Source: Sarcomyxa edulis (taxonomy: Eukaryota > Basidiomycota > Agaricomycetes > Agaricales > Mycenaceae). From it: a stretch of 64,000 nt of DNA. Location: positions 1,736,001 to 1,800,000 of the forward strand of contig QUOL01000001.1 of NCBI GenBank assembly GCA_009761415.1, read 5' to 3'. The position numbers and the translations under genes were made by a program. Under the pieces are notes generated by a model. It was given only the letters and a program-made list of their open reading frames with translations, did no database searches and was not told the DNA's origin. Positions 38,210-50,305 of this stretch are shown here, piece after piece; the first letter of the stretch is position 1; every line of letters begins with the position of its first letter.

Positions 38210-38260
38210 GTGTATGTGAGAGAGAGAGGTCCAGGGCACATCTAGTAATTATAGTTATAG

Positions 38261-38274
38261 TGTGTGTGTGTGTG
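38261..38274. repeat. (TG)7 microsatellite
   Basis: Seven TG units downstream of the oxidoreductase stop. Confidence 0.9.
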
Positions 38275-38810
38275 CTGATGAAAAGAAAGGGAAACTTGAA
38301 GGACGACTTGTACCACCATAATGTAATGTGATTATGTACACTCTGCAGTTGGCGCTCGAGCTCGAACGATAAGGTATTGAACTGGTTAGCCTAGAAATGA
38401 TAAGCGTCGTGCGTTAAGATGAACTTCGGTACGGGTCTTGTTTGATTTTGTCATTTCCACAAGGGTCCAGAGGCAGAATGAATGGAAATAAAGACCCACC
38501 GAGCTGATCGAATAATGCTTCTGGAGTACGCAGCCATACGAATCAAGTAGCATATGCTATTCAACCTTGTTCTTGTGTTCTTGTCCTTGTGTTGAAATTG
38601 CCACAGACACTCCCATGGAATGATGGGCTGTTCCTAACCGCTGAGCGCTCGATGTCTCGGCAGATCCCCATCTCCTGACTCCCTGGGTAACATACCTAGA
38701 ACTCGGTACGATCATCTGTTATCTGGTTTTTGCGCGCGAGGGAGCGGAGCCATGAGAAAAGAAATGTGATTCTGGAGGAGCTCTTGTTATATTGATTGTA
38801 TGTGTGCACA

Positions 38811-38838
38811 GAGAGAGAGAGAGGGAGAGAGAGAGAGA
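38811..38838. repeat. (GA)n microsatellite, slightly interrupted
   Basis: A GA run broken by one GGG, in the purine-rich convergent spacer. Confidence 0.9.
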
Positions 38839-39850
38839 AAGAAAATGAAATATGAAGAAGCCCTTCAGGCTTTTGGTGGCGATGATGGATATCAATGAGG
38901 ATGGAATGATGAATGATGATGGTAATGCTGAGGCGAGTGTAGGATGGATGGATTGGTTGCAACATGACGAAAGAAAGAAAAAATGTAGGAGAAGGAGAAA
39001 AAAATGTGACGGAAGGAAAATGCTGATGAGGGGAGTATTTTGTACCGTGCGGGTTGGCGAGGAGATGATGGTGGGCAACGACTGAAAAATATACTGGAAG
39101 CCACACAATATCCAGGTCGCAACGATGGAAGGAGGAAGGGGAACAGCTCGAAGAAAATGTAAAGTAAAAAAATATAACATAAAGTGAAGAATAAAATATT
39201 TAGAACGAAAGCGATGGTACTAGGAATAATGGTTTTGGGAGCGAAGATTGTTGAACTTCGGCGGGGGGGAAGGTAAAGGAGACAATAAAGGAGAGGAGAA
39301 AAATGTGGGGGATTGCTGATGAATGGATGGTGAATGCATAGTGTAACAAAACGAGTCTCGAAAAAATGAGCGTAGTGTCGTTTGGGCTTGATAATTGTAT
39401 ACGACAAAGGGGTCGGGACTATGGAAGAAGGAGTCGCGGTCGGAGAAAGGCTTCCTCCAATGAGCCGATGGGGAAGAGAAGAGAAAAGAAACGGAGGGTT
39501 CAGCAGGCAGGTAATGGGAAACTGTCCATGCAGTACTACATCAATTGCGCAAAACGCATTCGAGAAAGTAGGCCCTTCCTTCTGAGGAGTGTTTCTTGGC
39601 CTTCGACTAGGGTGTACGCCTGCCAGTATAGGATAGTGAGGATGATCGATTGTAAAAAAAAAGGGGAGAATGAGACAATTGTGAGGGAAAGGAAGGATGC
39701 ATGGTTGATTGAGGATTGCAGAGACAGAATGGAAAATTGCGCCGGAATGTCGGTTGGACGTGTATAGTATTACATTTTGCGGGATCGATGGGATGTTTTG
39801 ACACGGACAGAAGGCAATGGCAGATGCGAGATACAGTAGTTTTAGAGCTG

Positions 39851-41364
39851 CTACGAGATTAAAGGCGCAGCGGCGCGAGGGGAGGCCACATTGAGGTTAT
39901 GGAGCGCTGGACGACCAAAGGTGACGAAATCGTGCGGAAGATACTGTTCCGGGGGTGATTCGACGCGATGTTTGTTGATCACTGGCTCAAACACAGTGGG
40001 GACGTTTTCTTTATCATCCGACGTGTACGAGCTTGAGAATGGGTCGCTGCTGAACGCTGGGCTGGTCGGAGTGAGGGGCATATCGTCGGAGACGTCCGAC
40101 AATGAAGTCGAAGAGCTCATCGGAGTGCTCACGGCAGACTCGGCAGACTCAGAAGAACGATTGGGAGTGACAGGGAATGCAACGGATTGGCGAACGAAAC
40201 GACCACCTTGCAAATAGAACTGCACGACAAAGGTGGCGGCCTTGGAGTAGAACGCGTACGAGTACTTCTTGACCAACGTTTCAGATAGATCGTTGACATG
40301 TTTGGATAAACGAATGTCAAGTAGGTCTACCACTTCCAAGCACTGGTCAGTTTCCTCCCACACGCGACGTGTCTTCCCGCAAAGGAACCGCGCCAATGTG
40401 AGTGAGGCCATAGCAATGGACGACGGGGTGTAGGTGACGAATTCTCGATAGAAAAGAGTGATCTCCATCAAGAATCGTGCAACGTGCTGCACCTTTGGTT
40501 CCTCCATGCAAGGTCCACAACACATGAGTCTGAGCCAGGCTTCAGCGGTGGGATGGCCAAGCGTCCACTGGATAGTAGATAAGACGTGACCTTCCATCTG
40601 GATGAAAGCAGACTCCTCATAAGTCTCCCGACATATCATGGCCAGATCTTGCACCGTCGGCACTCTTTCCTTTGCGTCTTCAAATTTGGCTGCGATCCAT
40701 AGAGCGGCACACCCTACAAGCTGATAGTGCTTGATATAGACAATGCGGCGCGATACATAACGGTCGACAATATTGAGGGTGAGATACAACGTCTCTGGAC
40801 GAAGACGGAAGGTGAAATGGATCTCGACGAGAAAGTCCACAAGGCAAGGCCGCATGTGCCACTTGATCTCGGGTTGTTGATCCATCGAGGGCATCGAGGA
40901 CATTGTACAGCGCTGCAGTGGCAAAGGGATCTAAAGTTGAGCAAAATAATTCACGCGATTAGGTGGCACGAAGGACTGACCTCCATATCGTGCATGTAAA
41001 AACGAATTTCATCGCGATATTCTTCTTCCAATAACACACCCTCTCGGCGGAGCGCGAGGATTTGGAGTTCACGCTGCCGCTGCTGAATCAGAGCGGACTT
41101 GGCCGAGCGGGGGGTTCTACGGACTGGGCCATGCGCAGGAAGAAGGGGGGTTGATCTGCGAGATTTTGTTATGCCATGGGGTGAAGGGCGTTTCTTGGGG
41201 TAGACGAGAGGGTTGCGAGATTGACGGGTGGAGGTGATAGAAACGTCTTTCATGTCGGAAAATGGAATCGATGCGGACTGTGGTACGATCGACGAAGGAC
41301 TATGAACAACAGTAGTAGGATTAGCCCAAAGTTGCTCCAACGCGTGGACCGGAAGTGTCGACAT
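39851..41364 (-). CDS. CLN1: G1 cyclin (Cln1-type)
   Basis: Regulatory subunit of the cell-cycle CDK. Two exons (41364-40981, 40930-39851) give 487 residues in frame. The N-terminus is disordered and basic (RNPLVYPKKRPSPHGITKSR). EEYRDEIRFYMHDME leads across the intron into the cyclin box: QPEIKWHMRPCLVDFLVEIH, TFRLRPETLYLTLNIVDRYV, KHYQLVGCAALWIAAKFEDA and KERVPTVQDLAMI. The second fold follows: FIQMEGHVLSTIQWTLGHPT, FLMEITLFYREFVTYTPSSI and AMASLTLARFLCGKTRRVW. The tail is Ser/Thr-rich (SSESAESAVSTPMSSSTSLS), suited to phosphodegrons as in yeast Cln proteins. The MRPxLVDFLVEIH pattern and long C-tail point to the basidiomycete Cln1 group rather than a mitotic B cyclin. The start codon lies inside an AG-free, pyrimidine-rich stretch, so the true N-terminus is uncertain. 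Confidence 0.85.
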
Positions 41365-44300
41365 TTAAGGAGGAAATCGACAACGGCGGGTTGCAACAAA
41401 GAAGATATGAGGAGGAGGAAGATAAGATATGTACGGAAGAGAGAGGCGAGCGATTCGGATGTTGATTTCGGAAACAAAGCCAGACACCGATCCGAGGAGA
41501 AAACGCGCGCACATCGCGTGACAAAAACATAACAAAAAAATAGTTTGCAGACAGAGACGCGACTTACTGTGTGCAGGATGCAGTTCATACGACGACAACG
41601 GCAACGAAGCGTGTGTCGATGGTGGGACGAGGATAAAGCTGTAAGAGATGATCGTAATCAGCGTTGATGGTCGTAGCTGCGAGCAGCAAAGGAGGAAGAA
41701 ACGAGGCAAATCGGGAAGGGAAAAAAGGCGTGGAGGGGGACGAGCTCGACGACTGTGAAGGAAGAGAACAAGAGATGGGAATATATAATAGGTAGTGAAA
41801 AACACAAATACTCCGGGTCTGCGGGAAGACCGCAAGGTACGGTTATCAAAAACCGCAATTGGCAATATGAACAGCCACTTGTGTAATAAAAAAAAGGGAG
41901 CTGTCGTCACAATCTGTACTCGAGTAACCATCACTGACACCAGAACCACTGAAAGATAACTACAAGGAACCGGCCACCATGGAGAAAAACACGATAAATC
42001 CGAATAAAATCCTGACAAAAAACCTGATTTTCTGAAAATGCGCGGATCCAGGCGGGTCAAGGCAAAATGTCATCGACATCGATGAGCCAGATCGGGCAAT
42101 CCCATATCGGGTAATCGGATGCCCGCAATCGGTAACCCTCGCGCCGAACACCGACGCCGACTCCCCCACGTTCTACGACGAACTGCACATTCTTTTGTAC
42201 TCACCAACTTCAAGCAATCCTTGAATCTTTTGGCCTGCCTGGTCTCCTCGTCAATAACCTCAATAACCCTTTCGTAATACACCAACTCACTGCAATATGC
42301 CTGCGACACGTCAGCGAGCAACTCCAATTCACTGGCAAGAACCACTCACAAATACACTGCACGGATACTGCACGGATATTAATGGCAATTGAAAAATAGG
42401 GTGCGAGCGAATAGAAACCAGATAAAAGAATGACTGGGGTGAGTTTTGTCTAGGAATTAGGCCACGAGGAAACTGAGTACGAGCGACGAGAGCAAGGACG
42501 GCGACAGATAGATATAGGTTATGGCAGAGGTGGAGGACTGAACCTCTACGTGGTGCAGGAAAGGAAAAGGGCAGGAAGGTTGTATCGGTTCAACACCAGG
42601 CAACTTTTCAAGGGCTCTCGGGACTTGCAATGCGTTCAAGGCGTGTGCCGCTTATTTCCCTTGGTCCTTTCAGATTCGGTGATATTACAAGTCCTTTTTT
42701 GATTGAAACGGGCCACGCCCACCTGCCTGCAGGCAGAGAATGTATATCTTTTATGTAAGATGCTCCTTGGACGTCTACAAGTTTATCTCCTTTACTTGAC
42801 ACATACAATTCTTGTCTTGTAATAATAGTCTTCCACCTCGCGAACAACAACCATATCTTGACTACTCATTTACTCTCTAGCACCTCCGAGTCGGCAAGTC
42901 ATTGTCAAATCCAAGCCTACAAGACCTTTCGAGGCCTCATCATTACCCCGATCGTCAGCGCGTCAGCGCCGGCAAGGCTGAGGCATGAGGCTAATGTGCT
43001 GTTGAGGTCGAAAAATCCTCCTTTACTATTTTACACGCTCCTCTCAGCCGCCAACCGGTCACCCTTATTTAAGTACCCTCCCCATCAGTCACATCCTTAT
43101 CGTGTGCCATCATCGGTACAACAGGGACAGAATTGTTCACCCTCGTTCTCAGATCTGACGTATTTACAACTTGTACATTCGCAGAGTAGACACATACTAG
43201 ACTCTGTATCTGATGGTTTAATTGCTAGAATCCGTTCATCACAATCGTAGGTCCCGAATAGAGACGTATACGTAGACAGACGTCAGTTCAGTCAGACAAG
43301 ATAAGTAGGATGGGCGTTGACCAATGCATAGAATGATACGAATGTTTCGGAGTATCGTACATATGTGCGCGTGAATGCCCAGCGATTTCGTGACACACTT
43401 GTACGCATGTGAGAGCAGAACATGTCGAAAAGCCGGTAATCTCCCTTGCTTCTAGCTCCTGCTAAAAGCGCGTCTGGCGCTTGTAGAACCAGCTCTGTAA
43501 GCTTGGAACTACTTCAGCGAAGGCGCATCAGTCATGCAAGCATTCATACCGGGAAGAAAGCTTTTGCTGAGTGCTCAATTCAGGAGTGCCGAGGATGTCT
43601 TCATGTCGCGATGCACGCAAGAAACCAATCCCTATAAAGGTTAAGTCCAAGAGAAGAAGAACGATAAGGATCAACACAGGAAATTGTGGCTCCAGTATTG
43701 ATGGTATTTGGCCAAACCTGCGCAGAGTGAAGGCTGCGAGAAGCTCCTTCCTACAAGAAGGACTGATAGAAGACGGATGCTGTCGATGAGAGGTTCCGTA
43801 AAGCTAAATAAAAGGCCCGCACGACAAGAAGAGGTTGATTCTAGAACCGCCGTGTCAACGCTGAACAGTTTTTTCCTGCTGATTTGATGGCTGGGTATTT
43901 CGAGACTCCGTGGACTTGTTAAAACCACTAACATCGGGGGTCGTCGATTGGGGATAAACTGGAGAGATGAGCGCGTCGATGAGACAGGGAATGAGAACGG
44001 CGGTGCTGTTAGCGCTGATTGTTAACCCTAGATACAGGATAGTAAGTGCGAATATGTTTGATTAAGTAGGATGCCACGGTCAAGATTAGTGAAGAGGAAC
44101 TCTCTCTCAGCATGGAGGTAGTAGTCAAAATTTAATGGAAGGAGTTCCGTGCGCATGTGCAGCTTTTTCGTACTGACGTTTCGTCCATGGACCGGTACGC
44201 CGACACTGGCCGATATCGGGGCCGGTGTACAAATTGATCCTAGATTAGATCTTTACCAGAAAGACTCCTTTATTTTGGTCCCAATATGATAAATCTCCAG

Positions 44301-45114
44301 ATAAGGAGATCCTATTACCTCTTGGGGAACAAGGCAGCGCCTATTTGCAATCTCTGCATTGTACTGTACGAGACGTAGCCTCAAGCTACAGCTTCTCAAA
44401 AGTCTCAGTTGACAATTAGGACTCGAGCATAGTACCTAACTTCTAAGTCTCTAAGTTTGAGTCTGTGGCTGGTGGCCAGATAGAGACGTGATCTGTTTGC
44501 GAGCCATGATAGGGACCGACTCTTAAACTCCGAGCAGTCGTTTACTAACAGGCCCTGTGTAGATAACACTAGAGTTGCACTAGAGCCTATATTATTTGCA
44601 AGTGGGCGCGATTCCCAGGTTCCAGGCAATCAGTCGCTCCATACGCTCTCGTCGGCCGAGGTCCCATGCGTCCTCGCAGATCACAAGACAGACAAGATGC
44701 GCAGGATGGACGATTCTAACGTCGGCTATCATCTGTCTATACAAGCATCTACCTGGATTAATAGTAATACTTCAGAAGGACGGGAATGAAATGATGGGAC
44801 CTGGGTCTGTCTCAGATGGAGGCTTCAAGGAGCGAGTAGGATCGCTCGAGGTCAGCTGTGCTTTCGGAGTGAAAGATACCGATGCTTACCGTGTTCTGAT
44901 ATAAGAAAATGCGTCCAGTGGTGCCATCGCGGAAGATGAGGATATATACGAGTGGATTGCAGTGCAGATGTTTGTGTATAATGAGATCGAGCAAGGAAGT
45001 AGGGAAAAAATTATGCGGGAGAGGGAAAAGGCCAAAATATTAGTCCAGAGAAAGGAACGTGCCGGGAGGTATCATAACCATGAAAGTATAGCTGGGCGAA
45101 AGATATGTATATTA
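41365..45114. other. Largest gene-free region, upstream of the cyclin gene
   Basis: 3.75 kb between the cyclin start and the stop of the 4E-T-like gene (both minus). It should hold the cyclin promoter and a long leader. A possible leader exon is seen at 42205-42334: acceptor-like CTTGCCAG before it and a consensus donor GTGAGTAC after it. Another consensus donor GTAAGTCGCG ends near 41568. The many open frames (for example 41365-42060 minus, 42858-43250 plus) look like low-complexity or random readings. No RNA gene or mobile element is recognisable. Confidence 0.5.
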
Positions 45115-45266
45115 TCATTCTCTATTCGGGCCACCCATGAGAAGGGCCATCAGATCGTGGGCAGGTTGGTTATTGCCGCCAGAGAGATTTTGCTGTTGCA
45201 AGTGTTGGGGGAGGAGGTGCATCATATGCGGAGGGATGTGTTGTTGCTGGTGTTGCTGGTGTTGCT

Positions 45267-45297
<31 letters not shown>

Positions 45298-48200
45298 ACG
45301 CATAGCAAGCAGAGGTGCTTGCATTTGCGCGTTAGGACCTGCCAACTGAGAACCGAATCCACCACCTGCGCCTCGTACACCACCTATACCGACACCTCCC
45401 ATACCTAAAAGCTGTGCTTGATTTGGACCACGTAAGTCCAGATTGTTCAAATGCCCTGCTCCTCCCATCGGGTTGTGTACAAGGGGGTTCTGTAGATGAT
45501 GCGTGACTGGAGGCGGAGCACGCATTTGCGGACCACCGTAACCCAGTCCGGCTCCTGGAAAGTTGTTGAATTGCTGTTGGATGCCATTTCCTGGTAATCC
45601 GCCATGCAACCCCGCAGACGGAACACCAGGCATCCCGAGAAATGGCGATGGATCATGGGGTGGCCGGCCCCCGAGATTTGCCAGCCCCGGTGGTAGCCGC
45701 TGCTGAGGATTTTGTAGCGAGTTGGGGTTTGTAATAGGTGACGGACCGCCACGATAATGGGGCTGCTGAATGGGTATTCCAGCATTACGGACAGCCTGTT
45801 GCTGAGCATAGAGGGAAGGAATCGGACCGGAATACATTTGGTCCAATCCGCGTTGCTGTTGAGAGGGCATGCGTGAAGGATTGTAGTGCATAGGGTCATC
45901 TAGCGAATCGGAGAACATTCCGTTATTCTCGCGATTTCGAGGAGGGGGCGCAGAACGGAGTCCGGGGACCATTCCATCAGGCATGAAATTTCTATCATCC
46001 AATCGACTTTCGTAGAGAGCTTCGAGACGTCCATTGGACAAATGCTGTTGCTGTTGATGGATGTGTTGCTGCTGCTGAAGCATCTGCAAATTGTTGTGCG
46101 CCTGTTGACCGAACGGGATACCGCCCGAAGGAGCACTGTTTGGCGGGTTGGGGTTAATACGTTGGCCCTGCTATTTTCAAAAAGAAAGTGTCAAATGTGG
46201 AACAGAGAGAGTGAAGATATGCACTGACCTGCGCCGAGCTGTTAAGCATAGCAAATATATCGTCCATGGCTCGATGATCTGTGTTACTGTTAATCATGCC
46301 GTTGAAGCCAGTCTGTTTCTGCCGTGGACCTGGAACGGGGGAAGGCGACAAAAATCCAACAGGTGCTTGTGATTTCGATGGTGGAGGTTGAAGTTCTCTT
46401 GATTTGCCGTCGAAAAACTTTGCAAATCGACTCCCTTTACCCATCGCATACCCATTGGCATCGAGTGGTTGATTGACATCCGAATAGAAACCGGGTTCGT
46501 TGGCGAGATTCGAGGTTGCGCGGTCCATGGGTGGTCGTCGAAGTCCATCTGAGGCACCTTGCTCGCGTTCTTCAAGACCATAGGGCAGTCTCGGTTGTTC
46601 TTCGAAAGGTTCAAAGCCGCGTTGGACGCGAAGGGTTTCAAGTCTAGAAGCTCCGGGATGCATAAGAGGATCAGGAGCTTGCGAGAGACCCGAATTTTGG
46701 AAGGCGTTGGGTTGGGGGGTGATTGGGGCGGCGGTGGAATTTGGGTTGGAAGGCTGAGGATGCATTCCGTTTACGAACTGCGATGAAAGGGGAGATGGAT
46801 TGATAGGGGACATAGGCTTGACGTTTTGCATTGCTGTGGTGACTGAGGGTCCTCTAGCACCAAATGCGAGAAGCCGAGAGCCCTGGGGCGGATTGAATTG
46901 AGACGAAGACGGAGGTGTGTTTAATGATATGGAGTCTGGTGTTCTTGCCCGGGCTTGCGTGGCAGAGCTTTCCTGAGATATTGGATTGGGGAACAATCTG
47001 GAGGCGGGTTTCGATATTTCAAAGGATGGGACCGTGTTGACAGGACTAGGTGTAGAATTAGAAGCTTGAGCGGAGGGAAGCGAGAACATCGATAACAAAG
47101 AGCGAGGGTCTTCGGACGCAGTCGACGCAGACGCGTCACCGTGGTTTGAGGAATGCGGAGGGACTGATCGCGAGGGTTGATTTGAGGTATCTTTCTGCAC
47201 AGACTGAGCCTCAACATCGAAGGGTTTGTCGCCATCTACGAGTGAGACAATCAGTGTCAACGATGCAAGACATAGAGATGCGACGCACGATTAGACGATC
47301 CTGAACCTTCCCGTTGATCGGTGATTCTTGTCGAAGTAGAGATTGCATCCAAAGATGGGAGTACAGTAGGCCTGTGGTCATCCGAAGCAGGACCGATTAC
47401 CTTTTTTTTCTCCTCTCTCTTCATCAGCAATTTAAACAACTGGATTTCGTCCAACTGCTTTTCTTCCGGTATAGATGGTTGACCTCCGTCTGCGCCCTCC
47501 TTGCCATTATTGCTGATTGCTTTGTCTTTTTGTTCCTTTTCTTTCAAACCTTTTTTCCAAGCTTGGATGCCGTCGAGTTCCCCGTCAGCACTCTTGGCCC
47601 CCAAAATACCAGCGACCGAAGAGGGAGGGATGTATGTATCCATCCAAGCTGGTTCCTTCTCTTTTTCTCGCTCGCGATCTCGTCGATCATCCCTGTCCCT
47701 TCTATCATCTTTATCTTTTCCGTCCTCCACAATTCCGCCAGACCTTCGATCTCGGCCTGAACTCCGCTTGGACCTGCTATCGCGTTCTTCCACAAGTGTC
47801 CAATCAGGCGCACCTCCCAGAGTGACGTCTTGCTGTCTTTCAGTAGCTGCTCGTTCACGAGGTCGGTCACGATCGCGTCTAGCGGAAATCCGTTCGTCTC
47901 GCTTTCCGTCATCTCTCCACCGTCTTGGGTCATCCAGCTCTAACTCCCTATCTCTATCGGGTTCCCGGTCCCTATCTCGTCGATATCCATCACGTTCTTT
48001 ACGATAATCCTCTCTCTCCCGTTCTCTGTCTCTGTCTCGTTCCGTCCGGGGGCGTTCCTTTGTCCGGTCTCCATCGGGACGTTCGCGTTCGCGGTCACGG
48101 TCGCGTCGAGACATAGATGGGTCTCTTCTTGATCTCGAAGTATCACGCACACGAGAGCGAGGCCGCTCGCGCTCATCACGATCTTTGCGAGCGAGTTCCG

Positions 48201-49285
48201 ATCCTAAGATGACAGATATTTAGCACTCGACTATTTTTCAGTTGTATATGGAAACATACTTTCTTCTCTGGCTGTTCTAGGTTCTGCGCCTGGAAGAGAA
48301 TCGCTTATTACACTAGAATCAGACATGAATCTGGAGGTACGAACCTCTTCTCCAGTCTTCGTTCGCTTCACCGGCCTTTTTCTTGCCATTCTCTCGAGCG
48401 TCGGTTCTACGAGACGCAACACTGGAAATCAGTGGTTGAGTTCCTAGTCTGCTCGAAGGGCCCGCAGAGAGATGAGGAGCTATATCTCTTTCTTTCCTGA
48501 GTCCCGATAACATAGACGGAAGGCCGAGTCTGTCGCGGTCATACTTATCAGACAGCTTCGCAAGGTCAGTATCACATCCAAGCTGTAGATGGCATTATCC
48601 TTACATTCCTGAGTCTTTCCTGACCCTCCTTGTCCCTGATATCCCTTTCACGATCCTTGTCTCCTTCTCTATCTCGCTCCTTGTCGCGGTCTCGATCGCT
48701 GGCGCGCAAAGATTGATGCTTGAAATTTCCCATCTGAGACGGCTGGGTCAGACCAGCTCTAAACGCAGGCCGAGGTGCTGTTTCTGAGACAAGTGGAGTG
48801 TTAAGTGAACAACAAGTCAGATACATAGATCACCACGTACTGCTGTCTTCTTCACGTTGGAAACTGGAGGGAAACGATTCGTCAGACACAAGGAAAACGC
48901 AAAGCAGATTTGGATGATATTGACCGTCTGTCTCTTGCATTGTTGGGAGTCGAAGGTTCTGCGTCTTTCTTGTTGAGAACCTGTTCATTCTCAACGCTGC
49001 AATCCAACAATGAATAAACATGGCCGCGTTAAACCAAGTATAAACTTACCCAAACCAGTCCTTCATCTCGGGCATATCCAGTGGAGGCTTGACAAGGGGA
49101 GAATTGGAGAGATGGAGAATCTGAGAACGGCTATAAATCCGGAGGGGGCGAGGTGATGGGGTGCGTTTTTCAGTGTCGACCAAGTCTGTCTGACTTGCCT
49201 CATCCTGGAGAGACACGCCTGCCATTTCATCTGCGAGCTGGCCAAGAGTTGAGGGATCAGTCTGAGAGGATTCTGAGGTCGACAT
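45115..49285 (-). CDS. 4E-T-like eIF4E-binding protein (candidate), Arg/Asp-rich and Gln-rich
   Basis: Long, mostly disordered protein of about 1,240 residues. The start at 49285 gives MSTSESSQTDPSTLGQLADE. At residues 51-57 YSRSQIL is a near-match to the eIF4E-binding motif YxxxxL-hydrophobic, followed by PPLDMPEMKDWFG. Next comes a strongly charged Arg/Asp/Glu segment (RDRDRERERPDGDRTKERPR and similar, about 47650-48130). EPAWMDTYIPPSSVAGILGA and LDGIQAWKKGLKEKEQ are compact conserved-looking blocks. The middle is Ser/Pro-rich (RSLLSMFSLPSAQASN, GSRFAKFFDGKSRELQ, RAMDDIFAMLNSSAQ). The C-terminal 320 residues are Gln/Pro/Gly-rich with a polyglutamine run of 12. The order of eIF4E motif, charged RD region, EPxW motif and Gln-rich tail resembles animal 4E-T, which represses translation in P-bodies. 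The assignment is inference. Confidence 0.6.
45241..45297 (-). repeat. CAG/CAA tract encoding polyglutamine
   Basis: A CTG/TTG-rich run on the plus strand reads as 12 Gln and then Gln/His repeats on the coding strand. The six pure CAG codons are the part most prone to length change. Confidence 0.85.
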
Positions 49286-49377
49286 GGTCGGTGAAGAGGA
49301 AAGGTGGTGCGCCTCGTCGTCTAGCGCGGGAATTCAATTTTGGTGCAACTCAGAAATATGCGAAGGAACATCCTTTT

Positions 49378-49735
49378 ATGCAACAACCCACCCTCAAACA
49401 TTTCATCCTCAAACAGAGAGCCCTCAATCTCTATCGGTACGCGATTCGTGCGTCTTCAGGTAAGGGCCAGCTGTTTAAATCCATGTTTATAAAACTCATC
49501 CAGGTGCAGCCATTCCTGACGACAAGACGAGGAAGGAAACAGTGGCATGGATTCGCGAAGAGTATTTCGAAAGGAATCGACACCTAGTCGACGTAGTATG
49601 ATCTTGTCTTTACTTGCCATGTTCTTATGGTTCTTATATTTCATGTAGGCCTTGATTGAGGATAAGCTATCGCTAGCACGACGAGAGATACGAGAAGTCC
49701 TACCTACATCATCCTTGGCGACTTCTTCGAGTTGA
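49378..49735 (+). CDS. LYR-motif protein, LYRM2-like
   Basis: Small mitochondrial matrix protein of the LYR family, whose members bind acyl carrier protein and help assemble respiratory complexes. Three exons (49378-49459, 49504-49592, 49649-49735) give 85 residues, the normal LYRM2 size. The ATG gives MQQPTLKHFILKQRALNLYR; LKxFILxQ followed by the LYR triad (NLYRYAIRA) is the LYRM2 signature. KTRKETVAWIREEYFERNRH supplies the basic helix and the Phe, and ALIEDKLSLARREIREV is the last helix. An out-of-frame ATG at 49358 overlaps the start and could act as an upstream frame. The gene is head to head with the 4E-T-like gene, with 92 bp between start codons. Confidence 0.88.
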
Positions 49736-50305
49736 ACATGGTGAGTTTTGGCACTGTGTTCATCTGAACAGTATTAATTGTGAGGTCAGGTATGTACGTT
49801 TCTTGCCACACGCTTGCAAGCGCCGCGTTTCTAGGTCGCGACTGTAAATCCAATTCTGCATCTTGTATCGAGACCAGTCTGAACGTTGATCCGCTGTTTA
49901 TCTCTGCAACTTGAACCTGTGGTCCCATTTGCCTACATATTACAGCTTGAAGCACCACTATTCGATAGGAATCGCGACCTGCAACGGTATGTGAAGCATA
50001 TACTCGCACAAGAGGCGCGTTCACGGAGCGTCGTACGAAATGAAACACATGACTGCGGTCCTTTGCCTCTAACCCCAATTCTCCAACAGGCGCCTGCCCT
50101 CGGTTCTAGGTCTTCTTAATCCAAGTATATTTAGAGAAGGCTTTGTTGAGCGTCAACTTAATCAACACCAGGCTGTTTCTCTAATCATAAAGAGTCTGCC
50201 GTGGGCTTCATACTCTTGTTGAAGAACGTCGACTCAACCTGAGGTCAGGAACGCCATTATCTCCCGGTTCGAACTACCTAACGGCTTTGACTACGTACAG
50301 GCGAG
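49736..50305. other. Tandem spacer before the RNA-dependent RNA polymerase
   Basis: 570 bp. The minus-strand frame 49704-50078 and plus-strand frame 49886-50119 overlap each other and match nothing known. An acceptor-like CTACGTACAG ends 5 bp before the polymerase ATG, so a 5'-UTR intron is possible. Confidence 0.5.

Larger units (their letters stand above)
38210..39850. other. Long convergent 3'-3' intergenic region, purine-rich on the plus strand
   Basis: 1.64 kb between the stops of the oxidoreductase (plus) and the cyclin (minus), far longer than other convergent spacers here (98-564 bp). It contains a (TG)7 run and a GA-rich microsatellite. The minus strand is pyrimidine-rich from about 38700 to 39300. 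Long frames there (38719-39180, 38892-39407) are low-complexity readings (Leu/Ser/Phe). It may be a long 3' UTR of the cyclin mRNA or an uncharacterised transcript. Confidence 0.5.

Noticed and set aside
38719..39407. Long minus-strand open frames rich in Leu, Ser and Phe
   Set aside because: Low-complexity readings of a pyrimidine-rich strand in overlapping frames; no family resemblance.
41365..42060. 231-codon minus-strand frame just upstream of the cyclin
   Set aside because: Biased composition (Phe/Leu/Ser/Pro), overlaps other frames, contains a splice donor; more likely leader sequence.
42858..43250. 130-codon plus-strand frame in the cyclin upstream region
   Set aside because: No family match, codon use looks random, no introns or promoter signals support it.
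43386..43392. SCB-like TTTCGTG (reverse of CACGAAA) upstream of the cyclin
   Set aside because: A single 7-mer 2 kb from the gene is expected by chance; no cluster of SCB or MCB sites was seen.
50262..50275. tRNA B-box-like GGTTCGAACTACC
   Set aside because: No matching A box or cloverleaf around it.
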